DNA from: Bog-159 sp963707465
GTDB lineage: Bacteria; Acidobacteriota; Terriglobia; Bryobacterales; Bryobacteraceae
NCBI GenBank assembly: GCA_963707465.1
Contig: CAVPQK010000024.1
Span: forward strand, 434,001 to 498,000
DNA length: 64,000 nucleotides
Direction of reading: 5' to 3'
In this document: positions 52,796 through 62,532 of the stretch, one piece after another
How positions within the stretch are numbered: position 1 is the stretch's first letter
How the letters are laid out: every line of letters starts with the position of its first letter
Made by a program: the position numbers and the translations under genes
The notes under the pieces: generated by a model
What the model was told of the DNA's origin: nothing
Databases searched by the model: none
The model's input: the letters and a program-made list of their open reading frames with translations, nothing else

Positions 52796-54036
52796 CCGCG
52801 GAAGTCTCTCTGCGCGGCAACGTAGCTTGGACGCTGGCCGGCAACATCGTATATGCCGCTTGCCAGTGGGGGATTTTCCTGGCGCTCGCCCGGTTGGGAA
52901 ATCCCACCATGGTGGGACAATTTGCGCTGGGGTTTGCGATAGCCAATCCGGTGTTCCTGTTTTCGCAGCTCCAATTGCGCGCGTTGCAGGCGACCGACGC
53001 GAGCCACGCCGAGTTTTCCCCGGCCACCTACGTGGCCCTGCGGCTGTCGACCACCGCGCTGGGGATGGCGGGCATCGTGGGGCTGGCGGCGTGTGCAGGC
53101 TATCGGCGGGAGACGGCGTGGGTGATCGCGCTGGCGGGCGTCGCCAAAGCCTGTGAATCGATGAGCGACGTGTTTTACGGCCGGCTGCAGCAGCATGAGC
53201 GGATGGCGGAGATCGCGCGTTCGATGATGCTGCGCGGAACACTATCGCTTGCCGCGGTGGCCATCGCACTGTGGGTATCGCGCAGCGCCATATGGGGAGC
53301 GGCGGCGCTGGCTGGGGCGTGGATGATGGTGCTGGCGCTGCACGACGCGCCGGCGGCGCGCGCGTTGGGGCGGCGAGGCGGATTCGCATGGGACTGGCCG
53401 GCTATGCGGCGGCTGGCGAGGCAGGCATTTCCGCTGGGGATCGTGACCACGCTGGCGGCGCTCGATACCAACATTCCGCGCTACATGATTGCGCATCGTC
53501 TGGGCGAGCGCGCGTTGGGAATATTCGCGGCGGTCGCGTCGCTCCAGGCGGCGGGCATGATCCTGGTGAATGCGCTGGGCCAATCCGCCGCGACGCGCCT
53601 GGCGCGCTACCATTTCACCGGCGACAGGGGCTCGTTTTGGGGGCTGATGGCGAAGCTGCTGGCGCTGGCGCTGGCGCCGGGAGTGGCGCTGGTGGCGGTG
53701 GCGCTGGCCGCGGGCGACGTGGTGCCGCCGTTGCTATTCGGCTCGGCGTATGCACATGAACGCACGTTGTTCGTCTGGCTTTCGATCGCGACGGCGTTCT
53801 GGCTGGTCACGTCGATGCTGGGCTTCGCAGCTACCGCCCGCCGGCGCATCGCCTTTCAGCCATGGGTGTTGGCTGTGGTGGCGGCGGTCTCGCTGGCGGT
53901 GTGTTCCTTTGCGGTCCCGCGCTTCGGGGTAGTGGGAGGGGCGATGGCGAGTACGGTTTCCGCGGCTGCCGCGCTGGTCCTTTATGCCGCCGGCGTTTTT
54001 GCCCACACCGAGGGCTTCCAGGCGCTCCACGCATGA
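52792..54036 (+). CDS. Wzx-like polysaccharide flippase
   Basis: 414 residues, about 12 TM segments, MOP/polysaccharide transport superfamily: opening VAWTLAGNIVYAACQWGIF, then LRLSTTALGMAGIVGLAAC and the later DTNIPRYMIAHRLGERALG block. It flips undecaprenyl-linked repeat units across the inner membrane. Overlaps the kinase gene by 4 bp (ATGA). Confidence 0.88.
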   Translation: MTAEVSLRGNVAWTLAGNIVYAACQWGIFLALARLGNPTMVGQFALGFAIANPVFLFSQLQLRALQATDASHAEFSPATYVALRLSTTALGMAGIVGLAACAGYRRETAWVIALAGVAKACESMSDVFYGRLQQHERMAEIARSMMLRGTLSLAAVAIALWVSRSAIWGAAALAGAWMMVLALHDAPAARALGRRGGFAWDWPAMRRLARQAFPLGIVTTLAALDTNIPRYMIAHRLGERALGIFAAVASLQAAGMILVNALGQSAATRLARYHFTGDRGSFWGLMAKLLALALAPGVALVAVALAAGDVVPPLLFGSAYAHERTLFVWLSIATAFWLVTSMLGFAATARRRIAFQPWVLAVVAAVSLAVCSFAVPRFGVVGGAMASTVSAAAALVLYAAGVFAHTEGFQALHA

Positions 54037-55013
54037 TCGAGAAGCTGCAGCGATACCGGCCGGCGCTGCCGATGCCGCAGCTTGTGGCGGAGATCAACAA
54101 GCTGCATCACGAGCGCGAAGCGGCCATCTACGAGCGGACGCATCCGGAGATCTTCGAGCAGTTGCCGCCGTTGTGGCGGGAGATGATCGGCGTGTGTCAG
54201 CAGTTCCTGGGGGACCGGGAGGGCCGGCTGCGCATCCTGGATTTCGGTTGCGGCACCGGGTTCGAGGCGCGCCAGTGCGTGGGCGGGTTGGGCGCGGCGC
54301 GCATCGGGCGGCTGGTTTGCTATGACCCTTCGCCGCACATGATCGAGCGATGCCGGCGCTCGCTGGAAGGCCGCGGCGTGCAGGCCGAGTATGCGACCGA
54401 TCCGGCTGCGCTCGACGGTGAGTTCGACCTTCTGATAACAAACTCCGTGCTGCACCACATAGTGGATCCGCTGGCCGCGATCTCCGGATTGATGCCGCTG
54501 CTTGCGCCGGGAGCCGTGTGGCTGAGCGGGCACGAGCCATCGAGGCGATATCTGGCTAACCCGGAGTGCCGCGCCGTGCTGACGCGCTACGATGCACGTC
54601 ATCGCTGGTGGCGCATGCTGGAAGCGCGGCGTTATGCGCGCCGGGCTTTGCGCTTCGCGCGGCTGGCGGAACTGCCGGAAGATTTCGCCGCGCGGCGCGC
54701 CTTCGAGGGAGCGCTTTTCGGGCGGCGGCCTCCGGCGCGGCTGGTGAGCAGGCTGGTGGATTTCCACGTCGTGCAGGATGATTCGGAAGCCGGCGCGGCG
54801 CGTGGGCTGGATTTTGCGGCTCTCGAAGCCGCCTGGCGTGGCGAATGGGAACTGGTCTGGCGGCGGACGTACGCGTTCCTTGGGCCGCACTACACTGACA
54901 CCGTTCCGGCCCGGTGGCGCGGCGAAGCCAATCGGCTGGCGAAGAAGCACCCGGACGACGGAGCGAACTGTTGTCTGGTGTGGCGGAGAACGGCTTTGGG
55001 GAATCGATCGTGA
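54033..55013 (+). CDS. Class I SAM-dependent methyltransferase
   Basis: 326 residues from the ATG at 54033 overlapping the flippase stop (ATGA). SAM-binding motif ILDFGCGTGFEARQ near residue 70, acidic loop VCYDPSPHMIERC, and motif IV region LLITNSVLHHIVDP. The C-terminal 130 residues are Arg-rich and unassigned. In this operon it probably methylates a sugar or lipid-linked intermediate; the target is inferred. Confidence 0.87.
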   Translation: MIEKLQRYRPALPMPQLVAEINKLHHEREAAIYERTHPEIFEQLPPLWREMIGVCQQFLGDREGRLRILDFGCGTGFEARQCVGGLGAARIGRLVCYDPSPHMIERCRRSLEGRGVQAEYATDPAALDGEFDLLITNSVLHHIVDPLAAISGLMPLLAPGAVWLSGHEPSRRYLANPECRAVLTRYDARHRWWRMLEARRYARRALRFARLAELPEDFAARRAFEGALFGRRPPARLVSRLVDFHVVQDDSEAGAARGLDFAALEAAWRGEWELVWRRTYAFLGPHYTDTVPARWRGEANRLAKKHPDDGANCCLVWRRTALGNRS

Positions 55014-56269
55014 CAACATCCCAGGACTGGTGGAAGCTACTAGCGCTTACGCTGCTTTTCGGGGGCGCATCGCTCGTACTTCTCGGCTCTCTGTACGATC
55101 CTCTCGATCCGGCGCTTGCCACAGCGCGATGGATTCTTGTCGGTGGCGCCCTGGCGGTGATGTTGCCTTTTGTCCCCTCCGCGATTGCGCGGTTCGTGCC
55201 GAGGGGGCGGAGCGCGATACTGATCTCGCTTTGGCTGGCGTTTGGAGCGTGCTGTCTTCTGTCGGCAATAGCCACGGAGGACAACCGGCAAGCTATTGTG
55301 AACACGCTTTGGCTGCTGCTGGTGGTGCCGCCCCTCTTCCTGATCGGACTCCCGCTTCTGCTTGGAGAGAAGGGAGCCATGCTGGTCACGCTTGCCCTGT
55401 TGATCAGTCACGTGTTCTACCTGGCTGTTTCGCTCTGTCTTTACCCGGACCTGCACTTTGAATACAAAGGAATCTTTGGGCACCCGAACGGCATGGGGGT
55501 TACCGCGGCGATCGTGGCCATCACCAGCCTTTGCTGCCTCGTGGAAGCCGTGCAGCTTGGTTCTCGCGGAGGTCTGCTGGGCGGTGCGCTGGCGTTGCTT
55601 TTCGCCGGAAGTTCCTTTCTCGTTATGGTTTCGGGTTCCCGGACGTCGCTCCTGGCGGTCCTCGCCGCGGCCGCTCTGGGCGCTTGCGTGTGCGTCGGCC
55701 GCTTGCGGCGTGTCCACGTGCTGTCGCTAGCGTTGGGTGGACTGATGCTGTTTTGGGCGGGGTCCACTGTCCCCAATTTGGGAATTGCCCAGCAGATCTG
55801 GCAAAAGCACGCCGACCAGGTGACGAAGGGGGATACGCTCAGCAAGCGCGACGAGATTTGGATGAAAGTAATCGACGACATGCATTGGCTGGGCAACGGA
55901 AGCGACTATTTTCCGGGAACGGTCGGCATCTCGTCCCACAACAGCATCATGTTCATCATAGGCCAGCAGGGACCTATAGCAGCGTTCTTCATTGTGTGCG
56001 TGGCAGTGCTCGGGCTCGCCTGGTCAACCGGTAGGGCTTTTCGTGAGCGGGCGCGTAAACCCTTCTCCGCGGCGCCGGCGATGGTGTCTGTGTGTTTCTG
56101 GGTGCTGTCCATGGGAGAGGGCATGTTTGGCGCTATCGGTACAGGCATAACATTGGCGTATCTGCTCTCCGTCGGCGTTACGCTCGCGGATGATATGCCT
56201 ATAGGTCTGCCTGAGCTACAGGTGGCGCCGTGCCCGCAGCCAGGTACTACCGACGGCGGAGCATGTTAG
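55010..56269 (+). CDS. Wzy-like polysaccharide polymerase (O-antigen ligase family)
   Basis: 419 residues from a GTG at 55010 that overlaps the preceding stop (GTGA). About eleven TM segments; a Wzy_C-type loop includes YKGIFGHPNGMGVTAAIVA (residues about 155-173), SGSRTSLLAVL near 210, and LSKRDEIWMKVIDDMHWLG followed by SSHNSIMFIIGQQG near 305. Polymerises repeat units in the periplasm. The signature residues agree with the family (Arg and His in the loops). Confidence 0.87.
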   Translation: MTTSQDWWKLLALTLLFGGASLVLLGSLYDPLDPALATARWILVGGALAVMLPFVPSAIARFVPRGRSAILISLWLAFGACCLLSAIATEDNRQAIVNTLWLLLVVPPLFLIGLPLLLGEKGAMLVTLALLISHVFYLAVSLCLYPDLHFEYKGIFGHPNGMGVTAAIVAITSLCCLVEAVQLGSRGGLLGGALALLFAGSSFLVMVSGSRTSLLAVLAAAALGACVCVGRLRRVHVLSLALGGLMLFWAGSTVPNLGIAQQIWQKHADQVTKGDTLSKRDEIWMKVIDDMHWLGNGSDYFPGTVGISSHNSIMFIIGQQGPIAAFFIVCVAVLGLAWSTGRAFRERARKPFSAAPAMVSVCFWVLSMGEGMFGAIGTGITLAYLLSVGVTLADDMPIGLPELQVAPCPQPGTTDGGAC

Positions 56270-57405
56270 CGCATCCAATTCGGGTCCTGCATGTGATTGG
56301 AGGAACGGGCCGCGGAGGGGCGGAGACATGGCTCGTCCACTTACTCAGGCACACCGACCGGAAGGCGGTCGCCATGGACTTTTTTCTGTGCGGCGAACAA
56401 GGGCCGGGCGCATGCGAGCCGGAGATCCTGGGGGAAAACGCCCGGATATACAGGTCTCCGGGCCATCGGAACGTCCCGCTGCAATTGTTCCGGCTATGGA
56501 GGCTGCAACAGCGCAACGGCCCTTATCAGGTCGTCCATGCTCACGTGGACTGCTATGGGGGCGTCGTGGTTCTTCTTGCGAAGTTGCTTGGCGTGCCTGG
56601 CAGGATCGTGAACGTGCATACGGACGTGCGCGCGATGGAAGCGGCGTCCGCTCCAATGCGCCGGCTCTATCTGCGGCTGATGCAATCGCTCTCGAGTTGG
56701 TTCGCGACAGGCGGCCTGGGGGTCAGCGCGATAGCCACGTCTAGCTTCTTCGGGGACGGCTGGAGGTCCGACTCGCGTTGGCATGTCCGGGAGGTTTGCG
56801 TCGATCTGTCTCCCTTCCGCCGCATCCCCGACAGGCGCGCGGTTCGCGCGGAACTAGGCATTCCGCCGGACGCAATTGTATTTGGCCACGTGGGCCGGTT
56901 CAAGAAAGAAAAAAATCACGAGTTTCTGGTCAAGGTTGCGGAGATCGTGGCTGACAGGGAGCCGCGCGCCTGGTTCGTGCTGCTGGGAGACGGATTGGTT
57001 TCGGGGCCAGTCGAAGAAATGGTCCGGTCACTTGGGCTGCGGGGCCGGTTCATTCTCTTGCCATCGCGCGAAGATGTGGCTACTCTCCTGTCAGGCGCTT
57101 TCGATTGTTTTCTGTTCCCCTCTCTTTACGAAGGGCTGGGGCTGGCACTGGTGGAGGCGCAGGCCGCCGGCTTGCGCTGCTTCGCTTCCACCGCCATCCC
57201 GCCGGAGGCCATCGTCGTTGCGGACCTGGTCAAACAAATACCCCTGTCGGCGGGAGCGCAACACTGGGCCGAAACGATTTTGCGAAGCGCCGGCGAGCCT
57301 GCTCCTATTACCCAAGCGGAGGCTTTGGCCGCGGTGGAAGAAGTCTTCAACATGGAGAGCCACGCGGCGCAGATGACGGAGTTCTATCGGGCGGCGGCCT
57401 CGTGA
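56263..57405 (+). CDS. GT4 family glycosyltransferase
   Basis: 380 residues from the ATG at 56263. Opening IRVLHVIGGTGRGGAETW (GT4 N-domain), VHAHVDCYGGVV, and C-domain blocks FGHVGRFKKEKNHEFLVKVA, WFVLLGDGLV and FPSLYEGLGLALVEAQAAGL (the ExxxxxxxE region). Overlaps the polymerase gene by 7 bp. Transfers a sugar from an NDP-sugar to the lipid-linked unit; specificity unknown. Confidence 0.92.
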   Translation: MLAHPIRVLHVIGGTGRGGAETWLVHLLRHTDRKAVAMDFFLCGEQGPGACEPEILGENARIYRSPGHRNVPLQLFRLWRLQQRNGPYQVVHAHVDCYGGVVVLLAKLLGVPGRIVNVHTDVRAMEAASAPMRRLYLRLMQSLSSWFATGGLGVSAIATSSFFGDGWRSDSRWHVREVCVDLSPFRRIPDRRAVRAELGIPPDAIVFGHVGRFKKEKNHEFLVKVAEIVADREPRAWFVLLGDGLVSGPVEEMVRSLGLRGRFILLPSREDVATLLSGAFDCFLFPSLYEGLGLALVEAQAAGLRCFASTAIPPEAIVVADLVKQIPLSAGAQHWAETILRSAGEPAPITQAEALAAVEEVFNMESHAAQMTEFYRAAAS

Positions 57406-58190
57406 CCAAGGTAGCCCTCCTGATTCCGGTGTATCGCAATCAAGCCGGCCTGGATCGGACACTGGCCAACCTGGGCGGCGCGCGCGGCTGGTTCGATGTG
57501 GTGCTGGTGGATGACGGGAGTCCACAGCCGCTCCGGGCGCCGCTCCGGCTGCGGGAAGGGCTGGACGTGACCACCTTGCGTCTGGAGAAAAACCACGGCA
57601 TTGCGGGGGCGTTGAATCACGGCCTCAGACACATCCTGGAGCGGCCCTATAGCTACATCGCGCGTCTGGATGCGGGCGACACCATCGCACCAGAGCGCTT
57701 CGAGCGCCAGTTGGAATTCCTGGAGGCGCACCCGGGCTGCTCCGCCGTGTCCTCTTTCGTCGATTTCGTGGACGCCCGGCAGGGATTCCTGTTCCGCTAC
57801 CGGGCGCCGTGCGCCCACGCCAAAATCCTGCGGAGGTTGCGCCTGAATAACTGCCTGGTGCATTCCGGCTGCATGATGCGCACGAGCGTGCTGCGCGAGT
57901 TGGGCGTCTACCGCGAAGATCTTCCCGGCGCGGAGGACTACGAACTGTTTCTGCGCATGGCGCGCCGGTACAGCCTGGCTGTACTCCCGGAAGTTCTGAC
58001 GCGATGCGAGTACTCGCTGAACGGATTGTCAGTGGGAGGCCGGCGGCGGCAGCAATGGGAGCGGGTGAAGTTGCAGCTCCGCTACTTCGATGCGGCATCT
58101 CCGTTCAGTTTTTATGGCATCGCGCGGACACTCGTCGCCATGCTGGTGCCGCACCGTGCCGTGTATCGGTTGAAGACGCTTCGGCGATAG
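57402..58190 (+). CDS. GT2 family glycosyltransferase
   Basis: 262 residues from the GTG at 57402 (GTGA overlap with the previous stop). GT-A fold: VALLIPVYRNQAGLDRTLAN, VVLVDDGSPQPL, ARLDAGDTIAPERFERQLEF with the DxD-like DAGD, and EDLPGAEDYELFLRMARR near 175 (catalytic Glu-Asp). One of two GT2 enzymes in the operon. Confidence 0.9.
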   Translation: MTKVALLIPVYRNQAGLDRTLANLGGARGWFDVVLVDDGSPQPLRAPLRLREGLDVTTLRLEKNHGIAGALNHGLRHILERPYSYIARLDAGDTIAPERFERQLEFLEAHPGCSAVSSFVDFVDARQGFLFRYRAPCAHAKILRRLRLNNCLVHSGCMMRTSVLRELGVYREDLPGAEDYELFLRMARRYSLAVLPEVLTRCEYSLNGLSVGGRRRQQWERVKLQLRYFDAASPFSFYGIARTLVAMLVPHRAVYRLKTLRR

Positions 58191-58200
58191 ATCAGGCGCC

Positions 58201-59058
58201 ATGATCTCAATCATCATACCGACCTTAAACGCCGCGGGTCGGATCCGGCAGCTTGTAGAGCACCTGCTGGCTCAATCGGAAAAGGCGGCCGAGATCATCG
58301 TTGTGGACTCGGCATCGGAGGACGGAACGGCAGAGGTCGCCGCCTCTTTGGGTTGCTCGGTGCATCAGATTGACCGGCGCAGGTTCGACCACGGCGGCAA
58401 TCGCAACTTCGGCGCAGACAAGGCCTCCGGCGGCATTCTGGTGTTCCTCACGCAGGATGCGCTGCCCGCCTCTCCCGAATTCCTCGAACGCCTCACGGCG
58501 CCCATCCGCGAAGGTCGCGTTGCGGGCGCTTATGCCCGCCAGATCCCGGCCGCCGGCGCAACGCCCCTGGAGACTTTTGCGCGGCTCTATAACTATCCTC
58601 CGGTATCGTCCGTGCGCCACCTTTCGCACTTGGGGCGGCGCACTCTAAGGTCGTTCTTTTTCTCGAATGTCGCCTCGGCAGTCAGCCGTGCTGTGTTCGA
58701 AAGCGTAGGCCGTTTCCCCACGCCAGTACCATCCAACGAGGACATGCTCTTGTGCGCGCGGCTCCTTGATGCGGGCCATCGCGTGGCATACGTGGCCGAA
58801 GCCGAGGTGTTCCACTCCCATAGCCTCACATTCCCGGAGACGTTCCGGCGATACTTTCGTACCGGCCTTGCTGTTCGGGAGTATCGCGACACGTTGGGGT
58901 CTGTCAGCGGCTCGGGAGACGGCGTCGATTTCGTGTCTCGGCAGATCGCGTACCTCTGGCGTCTCGGACGCCCCCATTTGATACCACGAGCGCTCACCGA
59001 GGCTGGGGTCAAGGCCCTCGCCTATTATTGCGGGCAGGGGATGCCGATCTCGTCTTAA
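58201..59058 (+). CDS. GT2 family glycosyltransferase, rhamnosyltransferase-like
   Basis: 285 residues. ISIIIPTLNAAGRIRQLVEH, IIVVDSASEDGTAEVAASLG, RRRFDHGGNRNFGADKA and FLTQDALPASPEFLERL (donor-site TQDA) are typical of the rhamnosyltransferase-like GT2 branch; VPSNEDMLLCARLLDAGHRV holds the catalytic acid. It starts 10 bp after the previous gene. Rhamnose as donor is a family-based guess. Confidence 0.88.
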   Translation: MISIIIPTLNAAGRIRQLVEHLLAQSEKAAEIIVVDSASEDGTAEVAASLGCSVHQIDRRRFDHGGNRNFGADKASGGILVFLTQDALPASPEFLERLTAPIREGRVAGAYARQIPAAGATPLETFARLYNYPPVSSVRHLSHLGRRTLRSFFFSNVASAVSRAVFESVGRFPTPVPSNEDMLLCARLLDAGHRVAYVAEAEVFHSHSLTFPETFRRYFRTGLAVREYRDTLGSVSGSGDGVDFVSRQIAYLWRLGRPHLIPRALTEAGVKALAYYCGQGMPISS

Positions 59059-59067
59059 GCCAGTGCC

Positions 59068-60537
59068 ATGGCCACACCACGGCTCCGCATTCTCCATCCC
59101 GATACTGATCTTGAGCTGCAGACGGTGCCCCTCCGGCGCTCGCCGGCATCCGGACCGTTTACGCTGTGCGCCATCATTGCGTCCGACTTACTGGCCCTCG
59201 CGTGCGCCGCGGCCATCAGCGTGACGTTTTGGTATTTCGTGGAAGGAAAGCTCGCGCCGGGCGACTACCTACGGCTTTGGCCCATCCTGGCGGTCTTCCT
59301 GACGGCCCAGTTCGCCGCGGGCTTATATCCGGGCATTGCGCTCAACCCGGTGGAGGAACTCCGTCGCGCGACCGCTTCTGTAAGTGTCGTCTACGCCTCT
59401 CTCGGGTCGGTGACTTTTCTGCTGCACGATACCAACCTCTACTCGCGCGCCGTGTTTCTCCTGGCATGGATCCAGACTCTGGTGCTGGTTCCACTCATGC
59501 GTTCGGTCGTGCGCTGGGCGCTGTCGCATCATCCGCGCTGGGGGTATCCGGTCCTGGTGATCGGCTCGGCCCCGGATTCCGACGGCTTGATAGCGCTGCT
59601 CCTGGCGCATCCGGATCTCGGCCTGAAGCCGGTGGCGGCGCTCGAAAGCGATTCCCGGCCGCGGCAGCACATTTTGGGCGTTCCAGTCTGCGGAGGCATC
59701 GAGAAGGCGCCCTTGCTGGCCCGCCAGTGGGGTATACGATGCGCTATCGTGGCCATGCCTGCGCTGCCGCGTGCGCGGCTGCTGGACATGTTGGCGCGGC
59801 ATGGGGACATCTTCTCGCGTCTGATCGTCATGCCGGAGCTGGAGGGCATGGCGACCCTTTGGGTGAAGGCGACCGACCTGGGCGGCAAGCTCGGCCTGGA
59901 GGTCCGGCAGAGCCTCCTGCTGCCCGCCGCGCGGTTCTCCAAGCGCGCCATCGACGTTGGGCTGACGCTCGCCGCCGGTGTTCTCCTGGCGCCCTGGTTG
60001 CTTCTTATCGCGCTGGCCATCAAGGTCACCTCGCGCGGCCCCGTTCTCTATGGGCACGTGCGCTATGGCCGCGAAGGCCGCCCGTTCACGGTCTGGAAGT
60101 TCCGCTCGATGGTCTGGAACGCCGATGAAGCCTTGAGAGACTACCTGTCTCACGATTCCGGGCTCGCGCAGGAATGGCGTCTGACTCAGAAGCTGCGCAG
60201 CGATCCGCGCATAACTCCGGTAGGCCGGCTCCTACGCAAGACCAGCCTGGATGAGGCACCGCAATTATGGAATGTCTTGTTGGGTGAGATGAGCTTGGTC
60301 GGTCCCCGGCCCATTGTCGAGAGCGAGATCGGCAGGTACGGTGACAAATATCATATATACAAGAAGGTGATGCCGGGCCTTACCGGTCTGTGGCAGGTAT
60401 CCGGCCGCAGCCGCACGGATTATGGGCAGCGTGTCAGCCTCGATATGTACTATGTGAGTAACTGGTCGATCTGGCTGGATGTCCACATCCTGGCGCGGAC
60501 GGTTAAGGCCGTCCTGTTTGGAGAAGGTGCGTGCTGA
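59068..60537 (+). CDS. WbaP-type undecaprenyl-phosphate sugar phosphotransferase
   Basis: 489 residues. Four N-terminal TM segments (about 30-165), a Rossmann-like middle (VLVIGSAPDSDGLIALLLAH), then a fifth membrane segment and the bacterial sugar transferase domain from about 290 (KRAIDVGLTLAAGVLLAPWL, TVWKFRSMVWNADEAL, RKTSLDEAPQLWNVL, MSLVGPRPIVESEI, MPGLTGLWQVSGRS). Transfers a hexose-1-phosphate, usually galactose or glucose, to undecaprenyl phosphate to start repeat-unit synthesis. Confidence 0.93.
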   Translation: MATPRLRILHPDTDLELQTVPLRRSPASGPFTLCAIIASDLLALACAAAISVTFWYFVEGKLAPGDYLRLWPILAVFLTAQFAAGLYPGIALNPVEELRRATASVSVVYASLGSVTFLLHDTNLYSRAVFLLAWIQTLVLVPLMRSVVRWALSHHPRWGYPVLVIGSAPDSDGLIALLLAHPDLGLKPVAALESDSRPRQHILGVPVCGGIEKAPLLARQWGIRCAIVAMPALPRARLLDMLARHGDIFSRLIVMPELEGMATLWVKATDLGGKLGLEVRQSLLLPAARFSKRAIDVGLTLAAGVLLAPWLLLIALAIKVTSRGPVLYGHVRYGREGRPFTVWKFRSMVWNADEALRDYLSHDSGLAQEWRLTQKLRSDPRITPVGRLLRKTSLDEAPQLWNVLLGEMSLVGPRPIVESEIGRYGDKYHIYKKVMPGLTGLWQVSGRSRTDYGQRVSLDMYYVSNWSIWLDVHILARTVKAVLFGEGAC

Positions 60538-61466
60538 GGAGCGTGGCCGCTTGCTTACTTGCCGGATCGGTTCTCCTGGCGCCGATAGCCCCGGCGCAGA
60601 CAGCGCGCCTGGAGCATGTCGATTGCGCGGCCACGCCCGCTGCTATACGCATCACGGTCCGCGCGACGGGACCCTTCAGCTACACGGCCAACTCCTTGTC
60701 CGGCCCTCCCCGCGTCTATGCGGATCTGTTGCAGGTGGCGCCAGCTCGAAGCGGTACGGAAACGGTGGCTTGTAAGGACGGCCGGGTCGGGCTGATCCGG
60801 ATCTCGCGGCACGCAGCCGGCACGAGGTTGACCGTCGTCCTCGCTAACCCCGCGCCATTTCACCACACCCTGTCGGCCGACAAGCGGTCCCTTACGCTCG
60901 AAATCGAAGCCGCCTCGCCTGCCGCCACGGTAGATTCGCCTCCGCGCCCCGCCGTGCCGCCGCAGACCCCGCGTGCCGCCGATGCGCCCCGTCCTTGCCA
61001 ACTCCCGGCGATTGCCGACGATCTTGTCAGCGTCGCCCCGGATGTGCGCCTCATCCCCGAGAAGCCCGACGACATGCTGGACCTGATCAAGTTCCATGAC
61101 GGTTTTATCGGGTTTGGAAACCCGGATGACAGCCAGTTTGCCCTCTATCTGTTCCGTGCCGCGGACGGCAGCGAGGTTCCCTTGCCAAGGGGGCTGGCGT
61201 CCCTGGAGCGGTATTACGCGTTTGCTTTTCAGGATGAGGAGAACAGCGTGGTTTCGGATTTGCGCGCACAGCACAAAATACCCGCCCGGCTGATCGCATA
61301 TGTGGTGTTGCCAGCCGAGGCGCAGGCTCCGATCCACGCGGAAATCCGCCGCTACGCGGTGCAGTGCGGCAAGCCTGGGCAGGTGGTTCGCGCGACGTTC
61401 GCGTTCTCCTCGACCGCATCGTCCGGGATCGTGATGCGCCGGCTGTCGGTCGCCGCGTCCCATTGA
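60531..61466 (+). CDS. Secreted protein with AMIN-like domain, last gene of EPS operon
   Basis: 311 residues from a GTG overlapping the previous stop by 7 bp. Signal peptide (VAACLLAGSVLLAPIAPAQ), then a beta-rich AMIN-like domain (about 25-130: IRITVRATGPFSYTANSLSG, RVYADLLQVAPAR, VGLIRISRHAAGTRLTVVL), a Pro-rich linker (140-160) and an unrecognised C-terminal domain (LVSVAPDVRLIPEKPDDMLD). AMIN domains localise periplasmic proteins of envelope or export machines. Its tight coupling suggests a role in EPS export or anchoring. Confidence 0.75.
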   Translation: MLRSVAACLLAGSVLLAPIAPAQTARLEHVDCAATPAAIRITVRATGPFSYTANSLSGPPRVYADLLQVAPARSGTETVACKDGRVGLIRISRHAAGTRLTVVLANPAPFHHTLSADKRSLTLEIEAASPAATVDSPPRPAVPPQTPRAADAPRPCQLPAIADDLVSVAPDVRLIPEKPDDMLDLIKFHDGFIGFGNPDDSQFALYLFRAADGSEVPLPRGLASLERYYAFAFQDEENSVVSDLRAQHKIPARLIAYVVLPAEAQAPIHAEIRRYAVQCGKPGQVVRATFAFSSTASSGIVMRRLSVAASH

Positions 61467-61500
61467 TCCGCTGCGGCGTGGCAAGCTCGCGGCCCGCGCT

Positions 61501-62511
61501 CTAATGATCCCGCTCGGTGATCAGTTCCGTCACGCTGTACAACGCGCGCTGATAAGGGGACTCCGGGAACTCGCCGATGATCCCGCGCGCCTTCTCCGTG
61601 AACGCCTGCGCGCGCTCCTTCACCCGCGCGATGCCCTGGTAGCGTTCCACCATCGCCAGAATCTGCGGGAACGGCACCCGGTCGTAGTTCCGTTCGCGCA
61701 GGATGGTCTCGACGCTCCGGCGTTCGGCGCTGGATGCCTGTTCCAGCGCGTACACCAGCGGTAGGGTCACTTTGCCCTCCCGCAGATCGTTGCCCACCGG
61801 CTTGCCCAGCACCTTCTCGCGCGAGGTGAAGTCCAGCAGGTCGTCCACCAGCTGGAATGCCATGCCAAGGTTCCATGCGTAATCGCCCAGACGCTCTTCG
61901 GTCTGCGAATCCGCGCCCGCCACCAGCGCGCCCAGTTTGGCGCAAACCGAAAACAGGCAAGCGGTCTTGCGGTCCACCAGTTCCATGCAATCGGCTTCGC
62001 TCACCTCGATGCGGCCGATGCGCTCGAGCTGCAGCAGTTCGCCCTCTACCATCATCTGGGTCAGCCCGATCAACAGGTCCAGCACGTGGAAATTGCGCTC
62101 GCGCAGCGCCACCTGGAACGCTTCCATGTAAAGCCAGTCGCCCGCCAGCACCGAGGTATGGTTGCCCCACTGCGCGTTGGCCGACGGCCGCCCGCGCCGC
62201 GTGCGCGCATCGTCGATCACATCGTCGTGCACCAGCGTGGCCGCATGGATGATCTCGACTACCGCCCCCAGATGGATGGCGCTCTCGCCGGTCCGCCCAG
62301 GGCCCCCGATCAGCTTCGAGGCCAGCAGCAGCAGCGTTGGCCGCAGCCGTTTGCCGCCGCTCTCCTGCAGGTATTGGCCGATCTGAGTGACCACCTCCAC
62401 CGACGCGACGGTCTCCAGGCTGATCTCCTTTTCCACGCGCTCCAGATCGTCGTGGATCAGGTCGAAGATCTCCTTGCCGGTGATAGCTTGCCCGAGCTTG
62501 CCCAAGTTCAT
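61501..62511 (-). CDS. ispB: Polyprenyl diphosphate synthase (IspB type)
   Basis: 336 residues, trans-prenyltransferase fold. First Asp-rich motif in ATLVHDDVIDDARTRRG (near residue 92), second in FQLVDDLLDFTSREK (near 220), plus GNHTSVLAGDWLYMEAF. Makes all-trans C35-C45 chains for quinones. The residue just before the first motif region suggests a long-chain enzyme, but length cannot be fixed by eye. Third gene of the metG-tatD set; convergent with the EPS operon. Confidence 0.88.
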   Translation of the reverse strand: MNLGKLGQAITGKEIFDLIHDDLERVEKEISLETVASVEVVTQIGQYLQESGGKRLRPTLLLLASKLIGGPGRTGESAIHLGAVVEIIHAATLVHDDVIDDARTRRGRPSANAQWGNHTSVLAGDWLYMEAFQVALRERNFHVLDLLIGLTQMMVEGELLQLERIGRIEVSEADCMELVDRKTACLFSVCAKLGALVAGADSQTEERLGDYAWNLGMAFQLVDDLLDFTSREKVLGKPVGNDLREGKVTLPLVYALEQASSAERRSVETILRERNYDRVPFPQILAMVERYQGIARVKERAQAFTEKARGIIGEFPESPYQRALYSVTELITERDH

Positions 62512-62532
62512 TTCGAAGTTACAGTTTACCCG

